A DNA stretch of 64,000 bases. Origin: Chlorokybus atmophyticus. Taxonomy: Eukaryota > Streptophyta > Chlorokybophyceae > Chlorokybales > Chlorokybaceae. The number at the start of each line of letters is the position of its first letter. The stretch's first letter is position 1. This document shows positions 10,851 through 24,343 of the stretch, piece after piece. The notes under the pieces are model-generated. The model worked only from the letters and a program-made list of their open reading frames with translations, made no database searches and was not told the origin of the DNA. The translations under genes were made by a program, and so were the position numbers. The stretch spans positions 1 to 64,000 of the forward strand of contig RHPI01003169.1 in the NCBI GenBank assembly GCA_009103225.1, in the 5' to 3' direction.

Positions 10851-13800
10851 ATGTTTGGATCGCCACTTGCAGGTTCTGCTCGAGCAACTCCATCTGTGGC
10901 AGAGCCACAAAAACCAGCTGGCGAGAAGCCTTCAGCAGAAGTGCCACCCGCAAAGCAACTGGCAACCAACGAGGAGGTGCATGCCGAGCCGACTAGGTCA
11001 AGCGCCATTGTACATCCTGCCGAGAGCACTACTGTTGGAGCTGATGCAGATGGACAAGCTGAAGACGAACGGGCAACCACAAGCGGTACAAGCGATGGGC
11101 CGCTTGCCTTGGCTGCAGGCGTGCTGTCCATTGTTGTGTTTGGTGCAAGTGGCGATTTGGCAAAGAAGAAGACTTACCCTGCATTGCTGGCGCTGTACAA
11201 AACAAGTCGCTTGCCTGCCAAGACTCAGATTATCGGTAAGCTTGAAACCGTATCCTTCAGGGCAGCAATGTTGTCAACACGGATGTAAGGGGCTGTGTCT
11301 GATAGCATTAACCACACGGCAGGGTATGCACGGACTACAATGACAGACACCGAACTTCGCCACAAGCTGCGTTCTTCACTGGTCCCCTCAAGTGCAACCG
11401 ATCACGGGGCGAAGCTTGGACCCAGCTTGGAGAGTTTTTTGAACTGTTGCTATTACATGTCAGGAGCATATGATAAGCCTGAAGGGTTTGCGGACTTGGC
11501 AGATATGCTGGTAAGCAATTAGCATCCTTGAATAGGCTTAGCGTGTTCTCTGTGCCCCCTTATCACTGTAGTGGTCGTTTGCAGGCTGAGTTTGAGAAGA
11601 AGCATGGTGCACAGTCCGCGCCCCGCCGCCTCTTCTACCTGGCTCTCCCTCCCTCTGCTTATCGTGAGGTGTCTTAAGTTACAGCTGCGAGTTGGCGTTG
11701 TGGCAGTAGCTGTTAACATTCTCTACGTGATAGGTCGCTGCTGGCATCAAGGAGCGTGCCATGGGTGACGGTATGTGCAAGCATGAGCTGGCTTGGCTTA
11801 TGCGACACTCACATATATATGGAACGTTCTTCTGCTTGCATGCTGCGACCACGCAGTGAATGCATGCTTAGCAACGTATACTGCTCACATCCTTGCCTTA
11901 CGCAGAGAGCTCCGGGGGCTGGAACCGCATTGTCCTTGAGAAGCCTTTTGGGCGCAACACGGAGTCGTCTGATGAGCTGTCACACGCTCTACAGCAGTTG
12001 TTCCTTGAAAAGCACCTGTACCGGATTGACCACTTCTTGGGCAAAGAGATTGTCCTGAATTTGGTAAGCTCACACACAGTTGATTGTGCTAGCTGACCGG
12101 CTTGCCAGGCTATATACTGACGGCGAGTTGTTGGCCCGCAGTTAGTGTTGCGCTTTGCAAACACAACTTTCGGCCCGCTGTTTCATCGACAACACGTCAG
12201 CACTGTGCAGGTTTGCCACTTGTTGTGTTGACATCTTGTGCATCACGCATATGACGTTGAGTGTACAGATCACCATGAAAGAAACGCTTAGCACGACAGG
12301 GCGCGCCGGTTACTTTGATAACTACGGGTACATAGCATGCTGTCCACTGCTTCTGTGATACCCTGGGCTAGTATGCAATCTAATGTTGGGTTTGTTGTGC
12401 AGGATCATACGGGACATCATGCAGAACCACCTAATGCAAGTTCTTTCTTTGCTGGCGATGGAAGTCCCAGCGACACTATCTGCTGATGACATACGGGACA
12501 ACAAACTCAAGGTGCTGTTTGTGTACCATGCCTGTTACACCACAGCAGCGTCGTGCAGTCATTTTTATTCTGTGGGATGATACCATATCTAGCTGTAGTC
12601 GTGTACTAGTTACACAGGTATGCGCATTCATGTTGACTACACCCATACACATGTGGTTGCAGCCGCAATCGCATTCGTCAAATGATGCATTTTATCAATG
12701 ATTGATTGTGTGGAGCCTCTTCGCAACTCTGTGCAATCGTGCAGCCTGGTGCATTCACGCTGTTGCCCACGATGGTGACAGACTACTATAGGCTAGCGTT
12801 TGTGGTGAGACAGACCATTTCGTGTAGTCCAGCTTATGGGATGGGAGGTTTTGCTGAACACGAGTGTCATGGGCATAACGACCAGGATGTAGTCCTTCAG
12901 GCCTAAGCTTGCACCGCCACTTCCAGTGGCTAGCAGATGCTTTTCCTGTTCTGTGCATTACACGTGCATACTCATCATCAGCGTGCATTGCGTCAGGTGT
13001 TGAGGCAGCTTGCACCCATCAGAGTTGAAGACACTGTTATAGGGCAGTACACCTCCAACCCTGAGGATCCGGAAAAGACGCCCGGCTACACGGATGAACC
13101 TGATGTGCCAGACGGATCATCAACTCCGACATTCGCAGTCTGTGTTATGTACATTAACAATGACCGCTGGTCTGGTAAGCAATGGTGTCGCAGCTACCGA
13201 TTGGTGATCCACCTGACCTTGACACCTGCGTATGTAAAGTTGCATGTGTGGGACTAAGTCAGTGCATATCAACGCACTTCTTGTCGTTGACTCCTCTTAC
13301 TCTGTGTCAGGCGTGCCATTCGTGATGAAGGCTGCCAAGGGTGTGGAAGATAACTTACAAGTGGTGCGCATACAGTTCAAGGACTGTGCAAACGTTCTCT
13401 TTCCGGAAGTCAAAGTGCATGCACGCAATGAGCTTGTGATGCGGTTGCAGCCAGATGAAGCCATCTACACGAAAGTCAACGTGAGTTGCCACCCAATAGC
13501 TTGCACACAGATACGACCAACCAGCACAAACACCTCCAGTGTTAATGCACCTGCCTTGCATTCATCTTGTCTGCAACGTATGGTTCAGTTAAACGGGTGT
13601 TTTGTATGAACATCTTCTGATGTGCTTAACTGCAGGTGCGCGAGCCTGGCGCACTGGGAGTCAAGATACTGCAAACAGAGTTGGACCTGACGTACCATGG
13701 ACGCTTTCAGACCCCCTACATACCTCAAGCGTATGAGAGGCTAATATATGACGTTATTCAGGGAGACCAGACCCATTTTGTGCGATCTGATGAGCTAAGA

Positions 13801-14266
13801 CGGGTATGCAAGCTGTTGGCTATCTGAATGATGAATGCAGCGCATAAAGTGGTTTAGGAAATTGTGCATTCTGCAGCCCATATGCCGCTTCGGCGGCTAG
13901 CAATGAACGCATGTGTGGTGATATCTTAGTGCCCAATATATGGTTGTATCAGAGCTCTTACTAACACTTGTCACTGGTGCATGGCTTGGCAGGCATGGGA
14001 GATCTTCATGCCGGTGCTGACCGCAATTGACAAGAGGGAAATGGCGATGCACAAGTATCCGTTTGGAACAAGAGGGCCCGCGGTGGCAGATGCGCTCATC
14101 CAAAGCACGGGCTATGCGCGATCTGCAAACTACAGCTGGCCTGGTCCAATCGGTATGTTCAGTTGCTGTTGTTTGTACTTGAAGAGTGCAACATGTGGTG
14201 TATGGTTCAGCAGACCGCAGTGCAAACTCACAAGGCAATGTCTGTCCTGATGCAGGCAAGCTGTGA
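10851..14266 (+). CDS. G6PD: Glucose-6-phosphate 1-dehydrogenase, paralogue 1 (N-terminally extended)
   Basis: Oxidises glucose-6-phosphate with NADP+, the entry step of the oxidative pentose phosphate pathway. Exons: 10851-11235, 11323-11510, 11585-11668, 11734-11770, 11906-12063, 12142-12210, 12269-12327, 12403-12511, 12997-13174, 13311-13480, 13636-13803, 13993-14152 and 14256-14266; together 1,776 nt (591 aa) in one frame. The NADP-binding motif is [13 protein letters not shown] (about residue 100), and the active-site signature is RIDHFLGKE (family usually RIDHYLGKE). An Ala/Pro/Ser-rich extension of about 95 residues precedes the catalytic domain. It could be an organelle transit region, but it is rich in acidic residues and an upstream exon is possible. 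The last exon is only 11 nt and gives the C terminus GKL. The neighbour is an inverted paralogue at 15.6-18.8 kb. Confidence 0.95.
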
Positions 14267-15632
14267 AAATTACGCAAGAGGTAATCGTGCGTGCGCACCA
14301 TGGCAGCGTCCGTGCGTAAGCAGTGTCTTTTTGTAGAAACAGAGCAACCATCGCATTTGCATGTAAATACCTTACTGCGCTCGCTACGTAATACAAGCAA
14401 AGGGACCTGGGTTGTTGGACAGCGCTGGTCACTGTCAATTTATCGTCATAACTTGTATAGAACAATCGGCAGCAACCGCCTGTCCATTTTACCCCTTTAC
14501 CTAGAGCCTTTGTGCAAGACTGGATGTGTACAGAAAACCAACGACGCTATCGCATGCAATAGTGCGTCACACACGTTGGTACATGATACACAAAACACGC
14601 CAACAACACACATACTTATCTAAGTACTTTACACGTTCGACCACCAGGCTACCTACTGCACTAACTTCACAACTACCCCACCCTGTTAGACATGCAAGCG
14701 CAGTCATGGTTACCTGCACCATGGGTGGTCAGCGGCCAATCCTGACAACAGCAGCAGCAACCGACTCAACCGACTCCCCCCTCGCCTCCGCCCACATCAC
14801 CGCCTCCACGCCTTCTGTCGTGCACCCTGCCGAGTGTATGTGTGCTTGGCTGGCTTAATTCAGTTGGGCTACGTATAACAAGGCTCTGCATTCCGGCAGA
14901 CCCTGCCCCAGAATGTTATCTTTGTGATGTCAAACGCAAGCTTACAGAGTTGTCAACCCATGGTACGCATGACACGATTTGGACAAGCAAACAGACACTC
15001 TCGGTATAGTACATAGGCAAAGAACGTTCTAAGGCTCTAACAACGACATAGGCAAACACAATGTTCAACAACCCCAATCACAACATTCCACACACCACAC
15101 TATGGCACAGCTAGTATATATATGCGCAAGTGAGTGTTGGCCCACATGAGCGTTTCATGTCATTCGTACCATGGCGAGTACTGAGTGAAGCAGTTGTACA
15201 CAAGTACATGCCATACAACATACAACAGCAATGCCACTTCTTGGATGTGAGCACTTGGATGAGCGCTTATTTTGTGCTGCGGCCAATTGCAAGCAAAACA
15301 GCACATTGCGTCACAGCAACGAGGAGGGGTGAGGGGTACAAGGAGCACGGGCTATACAGATCTATTGACAAGCTTGTTTGAATGCAACCAATCGACAGTC
15401 TGCAATTGTACAAATTGACAAACAGGATCATCCCCGCTTATGCACAGCTGTCAGCATCCGCATAACGGCATGCCTCATCATCTTCCACCTCAAACAGGCA
15501 AATCTGCGACAACAACAAAATTGCATGAGCCTCACATGCCAGAGTGTCAAGACCAAACTCCGAGCAGATTATGAGCATTATAATAATGAAATAGTGTACC
15601 TAAGGCATATCAAATGCAGCCACGTTGAACCT
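14267..15632. other. Intergenic spacer between convergent G6PD genes
   Basis: The 1.37 kb separates the stop codons of the two G6PD genes and holds their 3' regions. I see no coding exon, hairpin or repeat worth naming here. Confidence 0.6.
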
Positions 15633-18600
15633 TCAGCATTGCGGGCGCTGCCACTGGTAGTTCTTCGTTAGCATGTATCCAGTGGACTGAATGAGCTCAT
15701 CTCCCTCTTTCGGTCCCCGGCTGCCAAACTCATACTTGCGCACAGGCAGCTTGCCAGCTTCAATGTCTTTCAACAATGGGGTGAATATCTCCCATGCCTG
15801 CACGTATCAAAGCATGAAGTTATGGGCTCAGTTGTGCCTGAAAGAAGCAAGTGGCAACGGGGGTAAAGTAATGGATTGAATGGCTGATACTGAAAACACA
15901 TGCAATGACGTGCCCTTGACTGTTGTTAACCTATGTGCTGCTCGCAGCCTTTGTGACTGCTGCCCACGCCCTTGCATCCAAAAGGCAGCTTGGCATGACA
16001 TCCAGCTTGAACAAGTTGCACAAATGAGTTGCGTACCCGTTTGAGCTCATCGCTGCGCACAAAGTGGGTCTGATCACCCTGAATGACATCGAAAATGAGA
16101 CGCTCGTAAGCTTGTGGGATGTACGGTTTATGAAAGCGGCCCTTGTATGACAGATCCAACTCCGTCTGCAAGACCTCAACTCCCAAAGCACCAGGCTTCC
16201 GCACCTGTGTGGTACATTACACGCACACCGGTGAGTGTCAAACGTAGGACACAGATATCAACCCTGCCCTGTTGTTCTGCGTGCTCACATTCGTCTTGAT
16301 ATAAATAGCCTCATCTGGTTGCAACCTCATAACAAGCTCGTTGCGGGATGAGCCCTTAATATCAGGGAACAACCCGTTGCTGGGGTCCTTGAACTGGATG
16401 CGGACAACTTGCTTGTTTTCGTCAACTGCTTTGGCCGCCTTCATCACAAACGGCACACCTGCAAAGACAAAAAGAGATTGACCAACCATATGCACTACTT
16501 GCCCTATCAAAGAGGTAAAGGAGGAAATGTGTATATTCACACTCATAACTCACCTGCCCAGCGCTCATTGTTGATGTACATAACGCACACGGCATATGTT
16601 GGTGTTTTTGACCCTTCAGGGACATCCTTCTCCTCCGCGTAACCGGGAGTTGCTTTGGGATCCTTCGGATCCGCTGTGTACTGCCCGATGACCACGTCTT
16701 TGATATCAATTGGGGGAATGTGGCGCAAAACCTGTCAAACGTGTGTTCACACTTGTTGTGTCAAAAGTGAGCAACCATACTAATGCAGCACTAAACAAGG
16801 GTACAAGGTGCATGACTACCTTTGTCTTCTCATCACGAATGTCGTCCGCAGAGAGTGTAACTGGGGGCTCCATGGCGAGGAGCGCCAGAACTTGTATCAA
16901 GTGGTTCTGCATGATGTCGCGGATGATTCTGCCAATCATGCGGATGCATGAGCAATACACGTCTGTGCCACAACCACACAACATCAATACAGGTGTGTCT
17001 GGGAGTGTTAGTAGGTACTCACCCATAGCTGTCAAAGTAGCCCGCACGGCCCGCCGTGCTAAGGGTTTCCTTGAAGGTAATCTACGCAGGCATGTGTTAA
17101 GGGTCAGAGATTTGCCAAAGTGCTGGACATTTCCTATCACCCAACTCTTTTGCGGAATAACATCTTATTGGCTGCTGACTTGGCTGCATGCTAACAGCCA
17201 TCCAGAGCTGGACATGGACAAGCAACTGAATACGCGCAAGCCTACTTGCATATTGAGTGTTTCCTTATTGGGTTACAGCGGCTCAGTTCTAGCTGCACCT
17301 GTACCTAAAACCATACCTGAACATTGCTGACATTTTCCCTGTTGAATAGCGGGCTGAATATCACGTTCGCAAAGCGCAACACAAGCTGCACAACACAGTG
17401 GAGGCATAAGTAGTTTTTTTTTTTACAACACAGTGGAGGCATCAGTTGATCAGTCAAGACAACGCCACCTTACACAAATAAAGTTGTACCATGACACGTT
17501 ATATCTTTATGAGCTCCTTGCGCGCATGTGTGCATACACATATACACGCACACACGCGTACAGCACCACACTTGTTAACCCACCAGGTTGAGAACAATCT
17601 CTTTGCCGAGGAAGTGATCAATGCGGTACATCTGCTTCTCCTCAAACAGGTTCTGCAACGCTTGCGACAGCTCTTCCGAGGACTCCGTGTCGCGCCCAAA
17701 AGGCTTCTCCAGCACGACACGGTTCCACCCGCCACTGCTCTCTGCAAGTCCAACCGCAAGTAAAGACAGTTGTAGCCTCACTATGACTTGCGCTGAAACA
17801 CTTCAGCTATGCGAATGCTTACCGTCCACCATAGTGTGGTCATGCACTCCTTGAGCAACCTGCAGACAGGGAGGTTGCATTCCTGGTAAGGTGATGCCAT
17901 ACATGTGTGATGTTGTTGTTACCATCGCTATGCGGGTGTTGCTCCATCCTGTTACTGGTACAACGACAACCCTATTTGCTGTTGCGCAATGCCAACAAAC
18001 ATGTTACCTCAGGATAAGATGAAGGTGGAAGAGCAAAGTAGAACAGCCTCCTCGGTGGTGAGTCTTTCTGTTTCTGCTCAAACTCTCCCTGCGCATGCGC
18101 ACGCATTGGTACTTAACAACATACTTGCAAACCAGATGATTACTCGAGCTTGCCATCATCACCTTACCAGTTTTTCTGCGAGTTTTTGAAACCCTTCAGG
18201 CTTGTCATAGGGCCCGGCAATGTAGAAGCACGTCTCCAAGAAGCTTTCCACGCTCGGCCCTGAGGTAGCGCCTCGCTCATTCTGGTCGGCGCCTTTCGGC
18301 TCAAGCGCGGTCCTCATCTTCTTGCGAAGTTCTTCATCGGTGAGTTGTGACCGCGCATAACCTGGATACAAACGTACACATCAATCAAACCTGGCACTCC
18401 CATGCAGCATAGCTGTACATGATACGCCATGAATCGGTCTTCGACTGCTATATCCATTAGCTGCAGTGCACGGTTACGCATTGCAGTTTTGCGTGCCATA
18501 GCTACAGAGCACCGTAAGCTGCCAATGCACTGAATTCCTGATGTTATATTATTCATGCGCATGAACATCACATGTACCAACGCACACAATGCAAAGACTT

Positions 18601-18795
18601 CTTGATATGTATGTATGGCGTACCGACAATCTGGGTGTTGGAAGGCAGGCGGCCGGTTTTGTAGAGCGCGAAGAGTGCGGGATATGTTTTCTTCTTTGCT
18701 AGGTCGCCACTCGCCCCAAATACAACGATGGAGAGCAACCCGCCATCTTGCTGGACCTTTGGCGAGGACTCCTGGCTTGCTGAGCCGTCCGCCAT
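15633..18795 (-). CDS. G6PD: Glucose-6-phosphate 1-dehydrogenase, paralogue 2 (short N terminus)
   Basis: Same reaction as the paralogue at 10.85-14.27 kb. Exons on the minus strand: 18795-18624, 18361-18168, 18088-18008, 17859-17823, 17741-17584, 17385-17317, 17081-17023, 16928-16820, 16731-16554, 16458-16289, 16204-16037 and 15797-15633; 1,560 nt (519 aa) in frame. The start [10 protein letters not shown] leads almost directly into [13 protein letters not shown], so no transit peptide is evident and a cytosolic enzyme is likely. RIDHFLGKE and [14 protein letters not shown] are intact. Seven internal exons (37, 158, 69, 59, 109, 178, 170 nt) and the 168-nt exon have exactly the same length and phase as in paralogue 1, so the pair arose by duplication of an intron-containing gene. 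Its C terminus (QRPQC) is unrelated to the GKL end of paralogue 1. Confidence 0.96.
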
Positions 18796-18861
18796 GCCTG
18801 CCTCCTGCCAGGCAATGCAAGCTGTAATGGTTGAGCTTAACGTTCTACACGAACAAGCTTT

Positions 18862-18912
18862 ATGCAGTGCCATGCGCCAGCTGCACTGTGCGGCTGGCGC
18901 ATAGCACTGCAT
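18862..18912. repeat. Hairpin upstream of G6PD paralogue 2
   Basis: Arms 18862-18881 and 18893-18912 pair at 19 of 20 positions around an 11-nt loop (core TGCGCCAGC). It lies 67-117 bp upstream of the start codon of the minus-strand G6PD, in the leader or promoter. From here to 20,401 no gene can be supported; a Lys/Arg-rich frame at 19,468-19,722 (-) is unsupported. Confidence 0.7.
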
Positions 18913-20401
18913 GCAGTTATTGATGGCTTGTAGTAGTGGGGTTGTGCTTGGGTGTGCACATCTCAACTGCGTAAACATAGTTGAAGTGCTGTTGAGTGGT
19001 CTACAGCGACAAAGAAAACAGAACAGTCACATGCATAGAAAGCAGATCACAAGGCTCCGCGCGATGTTTGTTGTTCGACCATTAGCAGGACAAGCATGCC
19101 CGGTTGGTGGACAAGCATGCTAGCTTGAGTTTGCTGTTGATGACGCTGATAATGATAACGAACAGGGCAAATTAGGAAGCAAGAGGGCACGCATGAAAGT
19201 CATCCAAACCCTCGTGCAGTCAACAAAGCAGCTGAGCTCACAACTCCACCGACATGTTGGGCACAGCTTGTTCTGTCAACAGACAACAACCAGCAAGCGC
19301 CCTGACAGCTTACCTGCGCCCCTAGCGGCACTGGCCTTTCAGCAGAAGCTGGGGAGCACGCAACACAGCCACTGACACCGACACCGCCCACAACGACAAC
19401 CACAGCAAGCAGGGCGACGTCGCTGCTACTGGCACAGTGCCCCAAACTGGAGTTACTTAGAGATCGGTCAGATCTGACCTGGAAGTTGCCCAGGCGATTG
19501 CGGAGTCAAGCGGGCGGTTTTGCAGTTAACATTAGAGATGCAGCAAGTATTGCGGTTAAGTGCTGCCTCTGTGGATCTTGACCGTCGACGTCGACGCTTG
19601 ATGGCCCAGCAGCAGGGAACAGGGAGTTCATGTCGGTGAGGATCTCCTGTCGGCGTCATCTGACATGGTGCAACCAAACCTTTTTTTCGCTTGCGCTTGC
19701 TAACAGCCAACTTGTTGCTCACATGCAGGCAATGGTTGCCAACAGTGTGAGCAATTACTTACGACCAATCAGCTTTTGTTGAAAACAATCAACTAAATGG
19801 CAACGTTGTTACGTTATGTATTCTTGGATATTATGACGATGTTGACTAAATGACAAAACATTATTGCATGAAGATTGCAAGGGAATGTAAAAAGGAATGC
19901 TACGTCGCGCTTAGTAGACATTGTTCATTGTTGAGTTTGAATTGAGACATGTCCACCACGAGCTTGACATGCTTGCAAGTTTGACTTGAAAGTCGTGCAA
20001 AATGTGCATTTAGCCTGCAATGATACTGTATTTGCGGTTTTCATGCAAGTCTGTGTGCAGATGTGGTGCATGTGCATGCAATGCGCGTGGCATACGCTCA
20101 TGTGTGATTGTAAGTTACAACCGTACCATTAGCATAATAAGCAGCCCCTATGAGTCGCCCGCCACACTCATCAAAAGACATACAACCAGCAACAAGCCAT
20201 GCCATACCATTCTACTTTTATACTGCGCGACCTGCAATGCATAGGCCACCCGCAGTATGCTGTAGCTGAACAATGCCAGAGTGCCACTGTGGCACTGCCA
20301 CTGTAGCACAGCCCCAGTCAATGCATGTGAACCCAGTATTGACAGTACAACGCAAGGATTGTCTGTGTTAAAGTGTAAAATGGTTATCCAAAAAGGGTAT
20401 T

Positions 20402-23400
20402 CTAAGCGGTTTTCAGCTTGGTGTCCGCCAGGTCTGAAAGTGCCTTGTGACCAAAGATCGCAGTGATGACTCCCAACACGAGCAAAATTGGCAAGGTTTG
20501 CAGCAGGTTCAGCTGCGAGCATGGAGCAATAAGAGCTTGCACTCGAACACTTGATGAAGAGCCACAAGTAACATGTTCTGATGCAAAATTACACATGACA
20601 CGATTTGCCCACCTTCAACCAGAAAGCGACGTACAACAGCACAATGGAAACAATGCCCGCATGGAAACCCACAGCTCCCAAAAATGACAAGCCTGATGTT
20701 GGAAAGGCCTTGAAGTTGACACCAACGTTTGCCAGCTGCGAGATGAGTGGTAAGTGAGCAGACACTACAGCATCTGCTAAGCAGTCAACAAGCAGTTTGC
20801 ATGCCGCTAGACTCCGTCCAAGGTTTCATATGATACATCAACTTACCGCGGCTACCAGACCAAGGATGGGGATGGCCACTAGACCTGTGAACACGCTCGA
20901 GAGCCAAACGGGTGGTCGCTTTGATGGTTCCCTTTTCATATGCGCAATTCCTGGAAGCGGGCCAAGCCTGGCGGCAGCTGATTCACGATCTGGCAAGGGT
21001 GGCAAAACCGCCTCAGGTGGAGCAGCAGGAAGTGTCAAGTTCAACATTCCAAGGCGCCACCTGACAGGCCCATTGGCTGTTAATGGATAGACAATCAAGT
21101 CTATGACATAATCTTGCGCATGTGTTCCACTGGAGCTCACCGGAAAGCGTTGTCCATGTAAGTGTCACCAACCAGAAGGTCGACTGCATACGGTCCGGAG
21201 CGATATCTGAGCTTCTCAATGATCTCCATGAAGTCCAGATCCAACTGGTACACCTTCTTTTTGCCAGCTTTGTCTGTCTTAGCAATAAATATGTGAGGAT
21301 GGCCTGCTGCACTGGGTTCACCTTCAGGTGACAGAACCACGAATGCTTGCTGCGGGGCGTAGTGCGCGTTGGTGACAGCCGACTTCAGTGCAAACGCCAT
21401 CGCAAGTTTGCTTAAGTGTGAAGCCTTGAGAGGGGAATCCAGCGTACGTGGGAACTTGATTCTGGACATGACAAGTGAGAATACGTGCACACACATGCAT
21501 GCATGCACACACGCAGGTAGCACGCGTGACTAAGCACCCCGTACACACGGGTACACACATGCACACATGCACATCATGCATTGTCAATACTAACACAGCC
21601 TCCGCGCACCGATGAATGCCAGCAGGTGGTGAGCCATCTGCGTCCAGTGATGCAGCTGCCTGCTCAGCTGTCGCTCCAGATACGGAAAGCGCGACATCGG
21701 ATACGGCAACCGCGCCCGTAACCTTCAGTTTAATTGAACTGGGGCTTGCGGCAGAATACGCTTTGCTGGAGTCCAAAGGCTTAACCTGGGTATGTTACAC
21801 CGCAAGCATCAGGATGCGCATTGTAGATGCGCATGCGCATCTACAATCCATACGCTTATCATTAACACCGCAGAGGATATCGCATACCGCATCGCACTTA
21901 CATCAAGTGTTAACTGGTATGCTCCTAGCTCAAGCTTACGGTCCTTGATGTCAAGAGTGTAAACGCCATCTGCGTACGCAAGCTCCTGCAGTAATCAGGC
22001 ACACACAAAGTCATGTACCTGCACTTCTCAAAGAGAATGCTAAACTCGCCCCGATAAGCGTAGCAAGCTACCATGCCGGAGATGATAGCGTCCGCCTTCT
22101 TCTGACCGCTGCGTGCAAGTGACGTTGCGAGCAACTTGCTCTTCGGCCCTGGCTTGCCATCAACTGTAGTCAACGCCACCTGTCACATACCAGTGTATGA
22201 CATACGCAGAGCAACACGATGATTATGTAACAATGAAACAGCGATGCCTGCACAATGATATCCATGCGTGCAGAGCAACATGTACCTTGACAGTGTTGTC
22301 TTTTGTAGAAGCCAAAACGCTCTCTGTGACTTCAACGACCAATGGCACACTGATGCTGCAAAGCACACACGCACACAGCTTAGGCAAAACTGGCAGCATC
22401 CCGGCCAGACGGACCATGGCTGCAAGAGTACCTATTATCTGAAAGGATGGTGATGCCGTCGATGAGGTAGAAGGCTTCCTGCAGTGTGGCCACTGGACTG
22501 CTGTCAACCAGGAAGCCAGCAACCGCACGCAACCTTTCTTGCGGGGCCTGTGCGTGCGAAACAACTCAGCATGAGAACACACGATCTGCATTTGCAGCCT
22601 GCCAACAACAAGTACCCCAGAAGAAAGCCCATTTGGTAACGCAAGATACCTTAAAAGGAGTTTTCAATGCCCATGAGATGGCTTCTACACCCCTTACAAC
22701 TTGTGCAGTAGCAACCAGATCCGCAGCATCCCCAAGAGAAGTATCGCCGGGAAACCAGGCATCACCATCCTCTATAAAAGCAGTAAATCAGCATGCTAAT
22801 CAGGGTTGTCGGTTGCAGGAGTTGCACGATACTGAAACGCACCTTGCTTGACCAAATCAAACAGCTTGGGGTTCACCATCGCCTTGATCTGCTAGGAATG
22901 CCATGACCGTCAATTGATTGAGCAGCACAGCCCTAGTACTTCGCACCACCGTGCAACACATCACCTCATCCAATAAGCTGTTGTCAGGGTGCTCCTTGCT
23001 AAGTGCAACTACATCCGCGAGCAACTGGTATGCAAGACCTGCAACAAAGGCAATGTTGTTGCAGTGATCAAGTCACAGCAAAGCACAAACGCGCTGCACA
23101 ATGCAAACAAATAACAGATCTGTTGCGCCATTCTCAGGTTGCACTGCCTCAAGCAAGTCCACGCTTACCAGCTGTGCCAGCATTGCCTTTAACACCGGCC
23201 TTATTTCTGCAGCTCCCATCCCCAGCGAAGAGTCCCTAAGACGTTTACAGCGTTACAAGTTGAAGCGACCGGTCAGCAGTCACATATGCACTAAGAAAAG
23301 AAGCTCAATACATAATGCCATGAGTTGACACCTTCAGTTTCTTGACAACGCCAGAAAGGATATCGTTGCTCACCAACCCTTTCTTCAGATGGCCTTTTGC

Positions 23401-24343
23401 CTGATTATCATACCACGTGCAGCATCAGCACGACAATGCGTGCGGCATGGGACACAAAAATCGCACAACACCATCCAATGAGCACTTGACAACTCCCAAT
23501 TATCAAGAGCCTCCTACACAACGCGTAGTACGCTCACCCACAGTGCAAACATACAATGCGCATGCGAGACAAATGGGCTTAAGTCGTGCATCTAGATCCC
23601 ACCATACATAACATGTGCAGCGACCAGACAAAGCTCCTTCACATGCTTGCAACTACGGCACATGCAAGCAACTAGTGGGCGTAGCAGTGGTGCAATGCAA
23701 CCACAAGACATCAACGCAACCCGCATCAGACCTGCAAAAGCGCCAAGGCAGAGCCTGCTTCATGCAGCTCTATGACCGTGTTGGCTTGCTGAAGGGTGGA
23801 CGTCAATTTCGACACTGCCATCTGCATGTTTGAGCATTCAGTTTTGCACATGCCAGTGTGTTTCCTTGGGCTCACAGTGGAAAGCCGCAATTTGCATTAC
23901 ACACCTCTGGAACAGACACATCCTTGCAGTGGAAGCCCTCAATGGCGCACACTGCATGGAAGATTCCCGAAACACTTCCCGCTTCACTGGCATTGACCAG
24001 TTGGTGTTTCGCATAGGTGCAAGTGATGCTAATGTCAGCTGCGGGCTCCTTCAAGGCGTCACGAAGGCCAGCGGCGTAACACGTGTCTCGCAAACTGCAG
24101 GTGAGAAAGGGGTCCAAACTGTGCAATGGCGGAAGCAAGAACCCTTGTGACATGCAAGGAGGATATTATGCGTTCCCCTCACCTGCCGTATGATCCGTCA
24201 TCGGCGGTGACCAAAGTAGACTTGGCGGCGGAATAGTCGGAGGCACTCAGGCTTCTAGCCAGTGCAGCGGAAGCTGGCTGGATTGTGCAAGACGCAAGCA
24301 GCAGCAGCGAAAGGCAGCTAACTGCAGCACACCCGACGTTCAT
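20402..24343 (-). CDS. RPN2: Ribophorin II, oligosaccharyltransferase subunit (RPN2/SWP1 family)
   Basis: A subunit of the ER-membrane complex that transfers the N-glycan from dolichol to asparagine. Seventeen exons: 24343-24183, 24094-23905, 23821-23732, 23400-23332, 23235-23169, 23038-22965, 22888-22843, 22771-22650, 22547-22432, 22355-22286, 22179-22072, 21985-21902, 21785-21610, 21461-21141, 21060-20847, 20735-20613 and 20512-20402; 2,142 nt (713 aa) in frame. The N terminus is a signal peptide (MNVGCAAVSCLSLLLLASC). The middle has beta-rich repeats typical of the family (GVYTLDI; GPYAVDLLVGDTYMDNAFRW). The C terminus has three membrane segments (VFTGLVAIPILGLVAA; GIVSIVLLYVAFWL; LPILLVLGVITAIFG). 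Length fits the usual 630-700 aa. The intron between exons 12 and 13 holds a perfect 28-bp palindrome. Confidence 0.92.
21820..21847. repeat. Perfect 28-bp palindrome in an RPN2 intron
   Basis: The 28 bases are self-complementary without a loop (half-site ATTGTAGATGCGCA). It lies between exons 12 and 13 of the ribophorin II gene and would form a cruciform or an RNA hairpin. Confidence 0.9.
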
